A DNA stretch of 16,597 nucleotides from JAAYXU01 sp050942555 (GTDB lineage: Bacteria; Bacillota; Clostridia; Christensenellales; UMGS416). The stretch covers positions 1 through 16,597 of the forward strand of contig JBMNNN010000024.1 in the NCBI GenBank assembly GCA_050942555.1. Reading direction: 5' to 3'. Below the pieces are notes generated by a model. It did not search any database and was not told the origin of the DNA. It was given only the letters and a program-made list of their open reading frames with translations. Of the stretch, positions 1 to 6,851 are shown piece after piece. Every line of letters begins with the position of its first letter. Position 1 is the first letter of the stretch. The position numbers and the translations under genes are program-made.

Positions 1-1
1 C

Positions 2-631
2 GAGGAATGCGTCGTCACCGCGCCCATCGGCGGCATCGTTACCGCCCTTTCGCTGACGCCCGGCAAGACGCTCCAGCCCGGCGCGCCGCTTTTTACCGTA
101 CAGAGCCGCAGCAAGCTGATGCTCACGGTGGACGTGGATGAGCTGGACATATCGAAAATCTCGGTCGGACAGACGGCGTCCGTCACGCTGGACGCGCTGC
201 CCGGCAGGGAGTTCATGGCCGCCGTCACCCGGATCGATCCAATCGGCGTATCGGTTAACAAGGTCACGCGCTTCAGCGTTACGCTGGAGCTTAAGGGCGC
301 ACAGGATGTGCTGATCGGCATGAGCGCGAACGCCGATATACTGGCGGCGGTGCGCGAAGATACACTGATGATCCCGGTCGAGGCGATACAGATCATCGAC
401 AACGAATCCCGTGTCATACTGGGGGACGACGCGGGGACGCTGACTACCGCCAATCACAGGGTCGTGACAGGCATTACCGACGGTATCAACATCGAGATAC
501 TGGAAGGGCTTACTGAGGGCGATACCGTCGCTGTTCCGAAAAAGTCGGTAGACTGGATGACCGAAATGTTCAACATGCGGCGCAATCCGGCGTTTTCCCG
601 CGGGGAAGGGGAGCGGACGCCCGATGATTGA
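2..631 (+). CDS. HlyD/MacA-family efflux adaptor subunit, 3' part (5' end outside window)
   Basis: This reading frame is already open at base 2, so the gene begins before the window; 209 residues remain. The first residues read APIGGIVTALSLTPGKTLQPG, typical of the second half of the lipoyl-like hairpin domain of membrane fusion proteins. A beta-barrel segment (about LTVDVDELDISKI onward) and a membrane-proximal domain follow. In this family the adaptor sits outside the membrane and links a MacB-type ABC transporter to its substrate or to a further partner. Its stop codon overlaps the start of the ATPase gene by 8 bases, so the two are probably translationally coupled. The C-terminal tail of about 25 residues is polar and looks disordered. 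The family assignment is firm; the substrate cannot be read from the sequence. Confidence 0.85.
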   Translation, partial: EECVVTAPIGGIVTALSLTPGKTLQPGAPLFTVQSRSKLMLTVDVDELDISKISVGQTASVTLDALPGREFMAAVTRIDPIGVSVNKVTRFSVTLELKGAQDVLIGMSANADILAAVREDTLMIPVEAIQIIDNESRVILGDDAGTLTTANHRVVTGITDGINIEILEGLTEGDTVAVPKKSVDWMTEMFNMRRNPAFSRGEGERTPDD

Positions 632-1310
632 GATGCTCGGCATACGTAAAACGTATTGGATGGGGGATAACCCCGTCCACGCGCTCAACGGGGTTTCCCT
701 CACGGTAGGGGATCACGAATTCGTCGCCATAGTGGGGCCCTCTGGCAGCGGAAAATCGACTCTCATGAACATCATTGGATGTCTGGACACAGCGGATGAG
801 GGCGTGTACCGGCTGGACGGGCAGGACATCAGCGACTATTCCGAGCGCGATCTGGGGGTTGTCCGAAGCCGCAAGATAGGATTCATATTCCAGCAGTTTA
901 ATCTTCTCATGAAGCTCACGGCATACGAGAACGTGGAGCTTCCGCTCATCTATCAGGGACTGCCCGCAGGGGACCGGAAGGGGCGGGTCACCGAGGCGCT
1001 CGAGCGGGTGGGACTGGGAGACAGGATGGATCACCGGCCCAACCAGCTCTCGGGCGGGCAGCAGCAGCGCGTGGCGACGGCTCGGGCGCTCGTCACGCGG
1101 CCCTCTCTCATACTCGCGGACGAGCCTACGGGCAATCTAGACTCCCAGTCGGGGACCGAGATCATGGCGCTGCTGGAATCGCTGTACCTCGAGGGCAACG
1201 GCCTCTTACTTATCACCCACGACCGCGATATCGCCGCTCGCGCCGGAAGAAGGCTGCACATCGTGGACGGCGTGATCGAGTCCGACAGCGGGGAGGGGGA
1301 GCGCGTATGA
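624..1310 (+). CDS. MacB/LolD-type ABC transporter ATP-binding protein
   Basis: This is a complete 228-residue nucleotide-binding subunit, the usual length for stand-alone ATPases of the MacB/LolD/FtsE group. Visible motifs are Walker A GPSGSGKST (residues 38-46), Q-loop FIFQQ (87-91), ABC signature LSGGQQQR (142-149), Walker B LILADE (162-167) followed by the D-loop region PTGNLD, and the switch histidine in ITHD (H199). It powers the permease encoded next by ATP hydrolysis at the cytoplasmic face. The start overlaps the adaptor stop and the last codons overlap the permease start by an ATGA-type junction, a tight three-gene operon. MacAB-like systems in Gram-positives export peptides, antimicrobials or lipophilic compounds. 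The substrate here is unknown. Confidence 0.93.
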   Translation: MIEMLGIRKTYWMGDNPVHALNGVSLTVGDHEFVAIVGPSGSGKSTLMNIIGCLDTADEGVYRLDGQDISDYSERDLGVVRSRKIGFIFQQFNLLMKLTAYENVELPLIYQGLPAGDRKGRVTEALERVGLGDRMDHRPNQLSGGQQQRVATARALVTRPSLILADEPTGNLDSQSGTEIMALLESLYLEGNGLLLITHDRDIAARAGRRLHIVDGVIESDSGEGERV

Positions 1311-2473
1311 AGTTCTCACAGGCCCTAAAGATGGCCTTCATGTCGCTCAAGAGCAACAGGATGCGCTCGTTCCTTACGATGCTGGGGATCATTATCGGCG
1401 TACTAGCGGTCACGATGCTCATATCGACCGTACAGGGCGCTACCAGCGAGGTGACCGAGCAGATACAAAGTCTCGGCTCCAATCTGCTGATCGTAAACGT
1501 GATGAGCCCAAAGGAAACCTATTATACGGTCGAGGATCTCGAGGCGCTGGAGAGCCGGGACAGTATCGCCGGGGTCGCTCCCGTCGTAAGCCGCAGCGCA
1601 TCGCTTAAGGCCGGCGCCAATACCACGACCGCCTCGGTCGAAGGGGTGACGGCCAAGTACGGGCGGATCCGCAATCTGAGCCTTTCGGCGGGACGTTTTC
1701 TGTGCGATATCGATGTCACTGCGCGATCCGCGAACGCGGTCATCGGAAGCGAAACGGCCGAGACGCTTTTTGGAACCGGCGACTGCATCGGAAACACGCT
1801 CTATATCGAGGGGCGGGCGTTCACGGTGGTGGGCCTGCTCACCGAAACCAAGAACAGCATGATCGGCTCCAGCGACAATGTTGTCATCATACCCATCACC
1901 ACCGCGCAGCGGCTGATGCAGAGCAAGGAGATTCCTATGATCTACATATCAGCCGAGACCGCCGACTCGGTCGAGGAAGCGCAGGTGGCGGTGGATCGCT
2001 ATTTCCTGCGGGAGCTGGGAGATGAGGACTATTTCACGATACTCAGCCAGGCGGCTGTGCTCAGCCTGCTGGACGAGGTCATGCGCACGATGACGATACT
2101 GCTGGGGAGCATCGCCGGCATATCGCTGCTTGTGGGCGGCATCGGCATTATGAATATCATGCTCGTGTCGGTTACCGAGCGGACGCGCGAGATCGGCATC
2201 CGAAAAGCAATCGGCGCGCAGCGGGCCGATATACTCACGCAGTTTCTCATAGAGGCTGTCGTGCTCTCGCTCACAGGCGGTCTCATCGGGCTTGCTCTGG
2301 GCGCGCTGGGCCTTTCGCTCATAAGCACGGCGTTTGACCTGACCGCACGCTTAACGGTTTCTACGGCCGCGCTCGCGCTCGGGTTCTCGGCGGTCGTGGG
2401 CATCGTATTTGGAAGCTATCCGGCGAACAAGGCGGCCCGGCTGCGTCCGATCGACGCGCTGCGGTACGAATAA
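1307..2473 (+). CDS. MacB-type ABC transporter permease (FtsX-like domain)
   Basis: This is a 388-residue permease with the MacB architecture. A first membrane helix lies at about residues 21-43 and a large extracytoplasmic MacB_PCD-like domain at about 45-255. A C-terminal FtsX domain has three helices at about 263-290, 316-340 and 352-372. The coupling stretch VTERTREIGIRKAIGA after helix 2 is the family hallmark that contacts the ATPase. The short C-terminus ending in RPIDALRYE is also typical. This mechanotransmission-type permease works with the upstream ATPase and adaptor as one exporter. No separate promoter is visible, so it should be transcribed with them. The hairpin just after the stop has its T-tract on the other strand and better serves the convergent dapB. 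Confidence 0.92.
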   Translation: MKFSQALKMAFMSLKSNRMRSFLTMLGIIIGVLAVTMLISTVQGATSEVTEQIQSLGSNLLIVNVMSPKETYYTVEDLEALESRDSIAGVAPVVSRSASLKAGANTTTASVEGVTAKYGRIRNLSLSAGRFLCDIDVTARSANAVIGSETAETLFGTGDCIGNTLYIEGRAFTVVGLLTETKNSMIGSSDNVVIIPITTAQRLMQSKEIPMIYISAETADSVEEAQVAVDRYFLRELGDEDYFTILSQAAVLSLLDEVMRTMTILLGSIAGISLLVGGIGIMNIMLVSVTERTREIGIRKAIGAQRADILTQFLIEAVVLSLTGGLIGLALGALGLSLISTAFDLTARLTVSTAALALGFSAVVGIVFGSYPANKAARLRPIDALRYE

Positions 2474-2500
2474 AAGGCGGCTCCTGGGCCTGGAGCCGCT
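2471..2500 (-). terminator. Intrinsic terminator of the dapA-dapB unit
   Basis: An 8-bp perfect GC-rich stem (2477-2484 with 2492-2499) closes a 7-nt loop. On the minus strand it is followed by TTTTA, the arrangement expected of a Rho-independent terminator 28 bases past the dapB stop. On the plus strand there is no T-tract, so it would serve the exporter operon only weakly, if at all. Confidence 0.75.
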
Positions 2501-2527
2501 CGTAGTCTAGTCATGCGTGAAGCGCGC

Positions 2528-3739
2528 CTATAGACCGAACGCCTCGGTGAGCGCGTTCGCGGCAGAGTCGCGGCAGCTCGCGTCTACGCACCCGCTGATC
2601 TTGGTCTCGGAGGTGGTGATAGCCTCGATGCCAATACCGCAGCGCGCGAGCGCGGAGGCAAAGCGGGAAGCCACGCCCGTCTGCCGGGCCATGCCCGGCC
2701 CCTCGACCGTCAGCTTTACTATATCCCGGCGGATGTCGATACGGCTTGACGGAATCCCCGCCTGCCTGATGACCTGCTCGGACCGGTCGGCGTCCCGGAG
2801 CGGGAGCGTAAAGGACAGCACGACGCGCCCCCCGTCGGGAGCGGTCTGGCTGATCATATCGATATTGATCTTTTCGCGGGCCAGCGCTGCAAACAGGTTC
2901 GCGGCAGCGTCGCCCGCGGGCAGGCCGTGCAGCGTTACGAGCGCCTGTTCTTCGTCGATATACAGATGGGTTACGGCGCTGTGCTCGAGGAGGAGATCCT
3001 TCATCGTGTAGAAACCGGCCGACTTGCCCGCGATGAACGCGGCGGCCTGCAGCGCGCCCTGCGCGAAGATCTGCTTCGACTGGGCCCTGTGCGCGATCTC
3101 CACGACCTCGTCGGTGCCTATGAAATGCACCTGGTGTTCGCCCACCAGCGTGCCGCCCCGTATCGCGTGTATGCCGATCTCCGCGCTGTCGCGCCGCTGG
3201 GTGCGCGAACAGCGCCCGTACACGTAGCGCTTGCCGCCCGAAAGCGCGCTGTTTATCGAATCGGCCAGCGCCAGCGCGGTGCCGCTGGGCGCGTCGATCT
3301 TCTGGTTGTGGTGCATTTCCAGTATCTCGATATCGAAGTGATCGCCCAGCACGCAGGCAGCCTGCGCGACCAGATCGATGATGAGGTTAACACCCAGAGA
3401 CATGTTGGCGGCCTGAAATACCGGGATCGTCTCGGAAGTCTCCTGCAGCAGCGCGTAGTCGGACTGCGTCAGCCCGGTCGTCGCCACGATCAGCGGTTTT
3501 TTCATCCTCCGGCACCAGTCCACGAGCGGCGGCAGCGCTTCCGGCCGCGAGAAGTCGATCACGACGTCGGCCTGGTCGTCGCAGTCGCCTATGTGCCCGT
3601 ATACCGGAAACGGCGTCCTGTACCTGTCAGGAAACTTATCCACTCCCGCCGCGACAGCAAAGGCATCGCCCGACAGAGCCATCTGGCTCAGCGTGCGCCC
3701 CATCTTGCCGTGGCAGCCGTGTATGAGCAGTTTTATCAT
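2528..3739 (-). CDS. dapB: 4-hydroxy-tetrahydrodipicolinate reductase with C-terminal tandem ACT domains
   Basis: This protein of 403 residues is far longer than the usual DapB (about 240-275). Residues 1-250 are a standard DapB: nucleotide-binding GCHGKMG (8-14), ATTG (86-89) and the catalytic/substrate motif HHNQKIDAPSGTA (143-155). It reduces hydroxy-tetrahydrodipicolinate with NAD(P)H in the diaminopimelate/lysine pathway in the cytosol. Residues ~255-403 are unlike DapB and match the regulatory half of aspartokinase. They hold two ACT repeats, one with INIDMISQ (291-298) and one with TSETKIS (376-382), and end in the LysC-like NALTEAFGL. The first repeat lacks the usual DRPG turn (it reads GLPAGDAAANLF). 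The frame is continuous, with no sign of a frameshift. AAGGAG overlaps the dapA stop, 11 bases before the ATG. I infer amino-acid feedback control of this enzyme. Confidence 0.95.
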   Translation of the reverse strand: MIKLLIHGCHGKMGRTLSQMALSGDAFAVAAGVDKFPDRYRTPFPVYGHIGDCDDQADVVIDFSRPEALPPLVDWCRRMKKPLIVATTGLTQSDYALLQETSETIPVFQAANMSLGVNLIIDLVAQAACVLGDHFDIEILEMHHNQKIDAPSGTALALADSINSALSGGKRYVYGRCSRTQRRDSAEIGIHAIRGGTLVGEHQVHFIGTDEVVEIAHRAQSKQIFAQGALQAAAFIAGKSAGFYTMKDLLLEHSAVTHLYIDEEQALVTLHGLPAGDAAANLFAALAREKINIDMISQTAPDGGRVVLSFTLPLRDADRSEQVIRQAGIPSSRIDIRRDIVKLTVEGPGMARQTGVASRFASALARCGIGIEAITTSETKISGCVDASCRDSAANALTEAFGL

Positions 3740-3754
3740 CGGTGTACGAACTCC

Positions 3755-4636
3755 TTACGCGCTCAGGCCAAAGTCCTCGAGTGCTTTCCTGAGCCTTGTG
3801 ATGTTTTCGGGTGCCATCTCGACCAGCGGAAGCCGGAGCAGCCCGGCCTTCATGCCCAGCATGTTCATCGCGGTCTTTACGGGGATCGGGTTGGTTTCGC
3901 AGAAGAGCGCGTCGATGAGCGGGTTCATGCGGAACTGCATTGCGCGGGAGGCGGCGATATCGCCCGAGAGCCAGGATTCCACGAGCGCCGCCATTTCGGC
4001 GGGTACGATGTTGGATACCACCGATATGACGCCCTTGCCGCCGGCTGCCATGACCGCGAACGTCATCTCGTCGGCCCCCGAGTACAGATCGATCCTTCGT
4101 GCGCACAGCCGCGCCATCTCCATGACCTGCACCATGTCGCCGCTGGCCTCCTTCATCGCCACGATCCGGGGATGGCGGCTGAGCGCGGCCAGGGTTTCGG
4201 GCTTCATATTAAGGCCGGTGCGCGAGGGGACATTGTATACGATGATGGGCAGTTTCGTCGAGTCCGCGATATGGGTATAGTGCGCGATGAGTCCGCGCTG
4301 CGTGGTCTTGTTGTAGTAGGGGGTGACGATGAGCAGGCCGTCGGCGCCAATCTCCTCGGCCTGGCGGCAGAGCGCGACGACATGGGCGGTGTCGTTGCTG
4401 CCCGCGCCCGCGATGACCGGCACGCGCCCCGCGGCCTGCCGCACGGTAAAGGCGATCGCCTCGCTTTTCTCCTCATCGGTCATCGTGCTGGGCTCGCCGG
4501 TCGTGCCGCATACGATGAGCGCTTTCGTGCCGTTTTTAATCTGAAACTCGATTTGTTCCGCGAAAGCTTCCCAGTAGATTCCTTTTTCGTCAAAAGGGGT
4601 AATGAGTGCGGTTCCGGATCCGGTGAAAAGACTCAT
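3755..4636 (-). CDS. dapA: 4-hydroxy-tetrahydrodipicolinate synthase
   Basis: DapA condenses pyruvate with aspartate semialdehyde, the first committed step of diaminopimelate and lysine synthesis. The protein has 293 residues from the chosen start, a normal length for this TIM-barrel family. Visible are CGTTGE (43-48, T45/T46), the tyrosine and arginine of VYNVPSRTG (Y134, R139) and the Schiff-base lysine in AMKEASGD (K162). The start is taken at the second ATG (4636) because AAAGGA at 4646-4651 stands 9 bases before it, while the ATG at 4645 touches that site directly. dapB follows after 15 bases. The consensus promoter about 95 bases upstream should drive both genes. The leader is too short for a lysine riboswitch. 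Confidence 0.95.
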   Translation of the reverse strand: MSLFTGSGTALITPFDEKGIYWEAFAEQIEFQIKNGTKALIVCGTTGEPSTMTDEEKSEAIAFTVRQAAGRVPVIAGAGSNDTAHVVALCRQAEEIGADGLLIVTPYYNKTTQRGLIAHYTHIADSTKLPIIVYNVPSRTGLNMKPETLAALSRHPRIVAMKEASGDMVQVMEMARLCARRIDLYSGADEMTFAVMAAGGKGVISVVSNIVPAEMAALVESWLSGDIAASRAMQFRMNPLIDALFCETNPIPVKTAMNMLGMKAGLLRLPLVEMAPENITRLRKALEDFGLSA

Positions 4637-4645
4637 GTTTCCCAT

Positions 4646-4651
4646 TCCTTT
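4646..4651 (-). promoter_or_regulatory. Shine-Dalgarno site that fixes the dapA start
   Basis: AAAGGA on the minus strand lies directly against an in-frame ATG (4645) but 9 bases from the next in-frame ATG (4636). The latter spacing is the workable one, so the protein probably begins MSLFTGSG. Confidence 0.7.
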
Positions 4652-4729
4652 CTGGTACAGGAATATGGACTCGCCCGTTTATCCAGTATTCATGCGTCCT
4701 ATTCATTGTATGCCGCCGGGCTGATGACT

Positions 4730-4758
4730 ATATTATCATTGGTAAAAAAAACTGTCAA
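4730..4758 (-). promoter_or_regulatory. Sigma-A promoter of dapA-dapB
   Basis: On the minus strand a perfect -35 TTGACA (4753-4758) is separated by exactly 17 bases from a -10 TAATAT (4730-4735). The spacer contains a T8 run. The predicted transcript start is near 4723, giving a leader of roughly 85-90 nt. No recognised riboswitch or T-box was seen in that leader. Confidence 0.85.
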
Positions 4759-4860
4759 TTAAAACCCAGGGACTGATCGCGGCGGTTGTACTTACCGGTC
4801 GGCGAGATACGCACCGATCCGGCCCTAAGCAGACGGATATAAAAGGCGGCCTCAATAAAG
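4759..4860. other. Centre of the divergent intergenic region between dapA and the ECF gene
   Basis: The gap between dapA and the ECF gene (4637-5044) holds two divergent promoters, and these ~100 bases lie between their -35 boxes. The only structure noticed is an imperfect dyad, CCGGTCGG (4795-4802) with CCGATCCGG (4814-4822), offset by one bulged base. It could be a regulator site, but support is weak. No gene or RNA is seen here. Confidence 0.3.
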
Positions 4861-4889
4861 TTGACAAAAAAGGGTTTGCACCGTAAAAT
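4861..4889 (+). promoter_or_regulatory. Sigma-A promoter of the ECF S-component/kinase unit
   Basis: A perfect -35 TTGACA (4861-4866), a 17-base spacer and a -10 TAAAAT (4884-4889) are present. The transcript should begin near 4896, about 150 bases before the start codon, which leaves room for a regulatory leader. Confidence 0.85.
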
Positions 4890-4895
4890 GAATGC

Positions 4896-5044
4896 CATTC
4901 GACATTAGGCAGTTAATAATTATGCAGCATATGCGATAAAGCTGCCCGTTTGCGTTAATAGCTTCGTCATCTTGTTGGGATAAGGCGAAAGAAGCAACAG
5001 GTTTTTGCTCTGACGTAACGATATCGTTCCGCGAGGAGGTTCGT
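4896..5044 (+). promoter_or_regulatory. Long 5' leader of the ECF gene with dyads (possible cis-regulatory RNA or operator)
   Basis: The predicted leader contains several dyads. GGCAG (4908-4912) can pair with CTGCC (4942-4946) around the palindrome GCATATGC (4927-4934). CTTGTTG (4971-4977) can pair with CAACAGG (4995-5001). A perfect 12-base palindrome AACGATATCGTT (5017-5028) ends 5 bases before the AGGAGG ribosome site (5034-5039). The palindrome could be a repressor operator or could fold near the ribosome site. I compared the leader by eye with TPP, THF, FMN and preQ1-I motifs and found no match, so its class is unknown. Confidence 0.4.
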
Positions 5045-5590
5045 ATGAAGCTGCGGCTGAAAACACGCAAGTTGGCATTATCCGGACTTTTCATAGCGCT
5101 GGGCTACGTCCTGCCCTTCTTCACGATGCAGTTGCCTGCGCTGGGGAGAATGCTGCTGCCCATGCATATCCCCGCGCTGCTGTGCGGTTTTCTGTGCGGC
5201 GCGCCGTACGGGCTCGTCGTCGGGTTTATCACGCCGCTTTTGCGCTCCTTCATCGCGGGCATGCCGCCGTTTTCCACTGCGCTGGCTATGGCGTTCGAGC
5301 TTGCGGCATACGGGTGCCTGGCGGGCCTCTTTTACAAACTGCTCCCGCAGAAGCCGCTCCATGTGTATCTGGCGCTCATTCTCGCCATGCTCGGTGGCAG
5401 AATCGTCTGGGGACTCGCGTCCATGGTCATCTATGGGGTAGAGGGGAACGCGTTCACCCTTCCGATGTTCCTGAGCGGCGCGTTTGTCAACGCGATTCCG
5501 GGCATCATCGTACAGATCGTCATAATACCGGTCATCGTCATCGCGCTGCGGCGGGCCAATCTGATGCGTTCGGAAGAAGATGGAGCTTAA
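5045..5590 (+). CDS. ECF transporter S-component (substrate-binding membrane subunit)
   Basis: This 181-residue, very hydrophobic protein has about six membrane segments, the size and pattern of ECF S-components. These bind a vitamin or similar small molecule and dock onto the shared EcfT/EcfA module, which is not encoded here. The start MKLRLKTRKLALSGLFIALG has the basic N-terminus followed by the ALxxAL-type first helix that contacts EcfT. Further recognisable stretches are MHIPALLCGFLCG and GFITPLLRSF, conserved in an S-component group of Clostridia whose substrate I cannot name. AGGAGG lies 5 bases before the ATG. Its stop overlaps the kinase start by 11 bases, so uptake and phosphorylation are probably coupled. 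It is not clearly ThiT, RibU, BioY or FolT by eye. Confidence 0.82.
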   Translation: MKLRLKTRKLALSGLFIALGYVLPFFTMQLPALGRMLLPMHIPALLCGFLCGAPYGLVVGFITPLLRSFIAGMPPFSTALAMAFELAAYGCLAGLFYKLLPQKPLHVYLALILAMLGGRIVWGLASMVIYGVEGNAFTLPMFLSGAFVNAIPGIIVQIVIIPVIVIALRRANLMRSEEDGA

Positions 5591-6635
5591 AGAAATCCTC
5601 ATAGGGCACTGCCGGAAGTATCCCGGGCTTCAGCCTGTCGATCTCATCAAGCTCGTCTACCAAAATGAGTTCGGCTGCGGCCATCTGCTGGAAAACGAAG
5701 CCGACAGCCTGGCGCGGCTTATTGATGAATGGGATAGCGTCGCGCCATCGCGCGGGGATGCGTGCGACGAGATTGGGAACGGCCTGTGTCGGCTGCACCT
5801 TTCGGCGGCAAAGGCGAACGGGCTCAGCCCCCCCACGCTGAACCGCTTTTTTGTACACACGGCCAATACGCACAGCGGTACGGTTCCGGGCTTTGAAAGC
5901 AAGCTCGCCCTGCTTTCGGAGCTTTGCGCCGGCAGGATACTGCCCTTTGAGCGCGGCGAGCTTGCGCGCGCGCTGGCGCAGTACAGGAGAGACGGCTATC
6001 CCGCCGTCAGTCACAGCGGGGTGTACCGCCGTTTCTACGCGCCCGCATACCGGGTGGTAAGGAAGGCGTACTGCGATTACCTGCCGCTTTTTTTCAGAGC
6101 AGACTTCCTCCTGCGGGAAAAACAAAATCCGATCATCGCGATAGACGGAAACGCAGCGGCGGGAAAAAGCAGCCTTGCCGACCTCGTATCGACGGTCTAC
6201 GACTGCAATATCGTCCGAATGGATCACTTTTTTCTTCCCCGGCATAAGCGCACCGCCCGGCGTTTCGCCGAGGCGGGCGGCAATGTGGACTACGAGCGCT
6301 TCCATGACGAGGTCGTCGCCGGACTGCGCGGGGAGCGGGAGTTTGCCTACCGCGTGTTCGATTGCGGGAAAATGGACTTTTCGGGCGAAATACGAGTAAA
6401 CCCCAAAAAAATGACGGTGGTCGAGGGGGCGTACAGCCTGCACCCGCACTTCGGGGATCCGTACGATCTGAAAGTCTTTCTGTGCGCCGACCCTGAGACC
6501 CAGAAACGCCGCATTCTTGACCGGAACGGAGCTGAAATGCTTAAGAAATTCGTCGGGCTGTGGATACCGATGGAGAACGCGTATTTTCGTGCGCTGCGCA
6601 TCCCTGACCGGTGCGACCTCAAATTTGGCGAATGA
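5580..6635 (+). CDS. Two-part protein: unknown N-terminal domain plus uridine kinase/PRK-type P-loop kinase
   Basis: This protein has 351 residues. The C-terminal half (~183-340) is a P-loop kinase of the uridine kinase/phosphoribulokinase/pantothenate kinase class. It shows Walker A GNAAAGKSS (190-198), the MDHFFLP stretch after strand 2 (214-220), NVDYERF (235-241) and VEGAYSLHP (281-289), all characteristic of this class. The first ~180 residues contain YQNEFGCGHLL (27-37) and RLHLSAAKAN (71-80); I do not recognise this domain. It may bind the substrate or a second ligand. The gene overlaps the S-component by 11 bases and has only a weak ribosome site (GGAAGAAG), which suggests translational coupling. 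I infer that it phosphorylates the imported compound to trap it. Uridine is only one option; nicotinamide riboside, pantothenate or thiamine-like substrates fit the class equally. Confidence 0.75.
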   Translation: MELKEILIGHCRKYPGLQPVDLIKLVYQNEFGCGHLLENEADSLARLIDEWDSVAPSRGDACDEIGNGLCRLHLSAAKANGLSPPTLNRFFVHTANTHSGTVPGFESKLALLSELCAGRILPFERGELARALAQYRRDGYPAVSHSGVYRRFYAPAYRVVRKAYCDYLPLFFRADFLLREKQNPIIAIDGNAAAGKSSLADLVSTVYDCNIVRMDHFFLPRHKRTARRFAEAGGNVDYERFHDEVVAGLRGEREFAYRVFDCGKMDFSGEIRVNPKKMTVVEGAYSLHPHFGDPYDLKVFLCADPETQKRRILDRNGAEMLKKFVGLWIPMENAYFRALRIPDRCDLKFGE

Positions 6636-6660
6636 GCGGCGCGCCCCGCAGAAAATGAAA

Positions 6661-6704
6661 CCGCCTGCCGCCGATTTGCCATGATGGCGCGCGGCGGGCA
6701 GCGG
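6661..6704 (+). terminator. GC-rich hairpin after the kinase gene, probable terminator
   Basis: Sequence 6661-6673 can pair with 6692-6704 over about 12 base pairs with two bulges, and a small GCCA/TGGC hairpin sits inside. Only a weak T-rich stretch follows (ATACATTTTA, about 10 bases later). It lies 26 bases after the kinase stop and before the next promoter, so a terminator role is likely but not textbook. Confidence 0.45.
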
Positions 6705-6780
6705 AATTGCGCATACATTTTACTCTTCAGGGGCGATTCCTGTCAGCTTAACTCCGGATAGCGATATTTTGGCGATTTTC

Positions 6781-6810
6781 TTGGACATCGGGAGCGAAAA
6801 CGGATATAAT
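6781..6810 (+). promoter_or_regulatory. Sigma-A promoter of the YesL-like gene
   Basis: -35 TTGGAC (6781-6786), an 18-base spacer and a perfect -10 TATAAT (6805-6810) precede the ribosome site AAAGGAG by about 25 bases. Confidence 0.75.
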
Positions 6811-6851
6811 AGGAAAGAAGCTGCCAGCCTTATACAAAGGAGCGATGCCCG

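Noticed and set aside
4637..4705. Short upstream open frames in the dapA leader
   Set aside because: ATGs occur, but none has a ribosome site and no codon pattern suggests attenuation.
4637..4723. Lysine riboswitch or T-box in the dapA leader
   Set aside because: The leader is only about 85-90 nt, and I see no T-box sequence and no room for the ~170-nt lysine aptamer.
2927..4762. 611-codon open frame on the plus strand across dapB and dapA
   Set aside because: It is antisense to two enzymes with intact catalytic motifs, its translation is rich in H, R and D with no domain pattern, and it has no fitting ribosome site.
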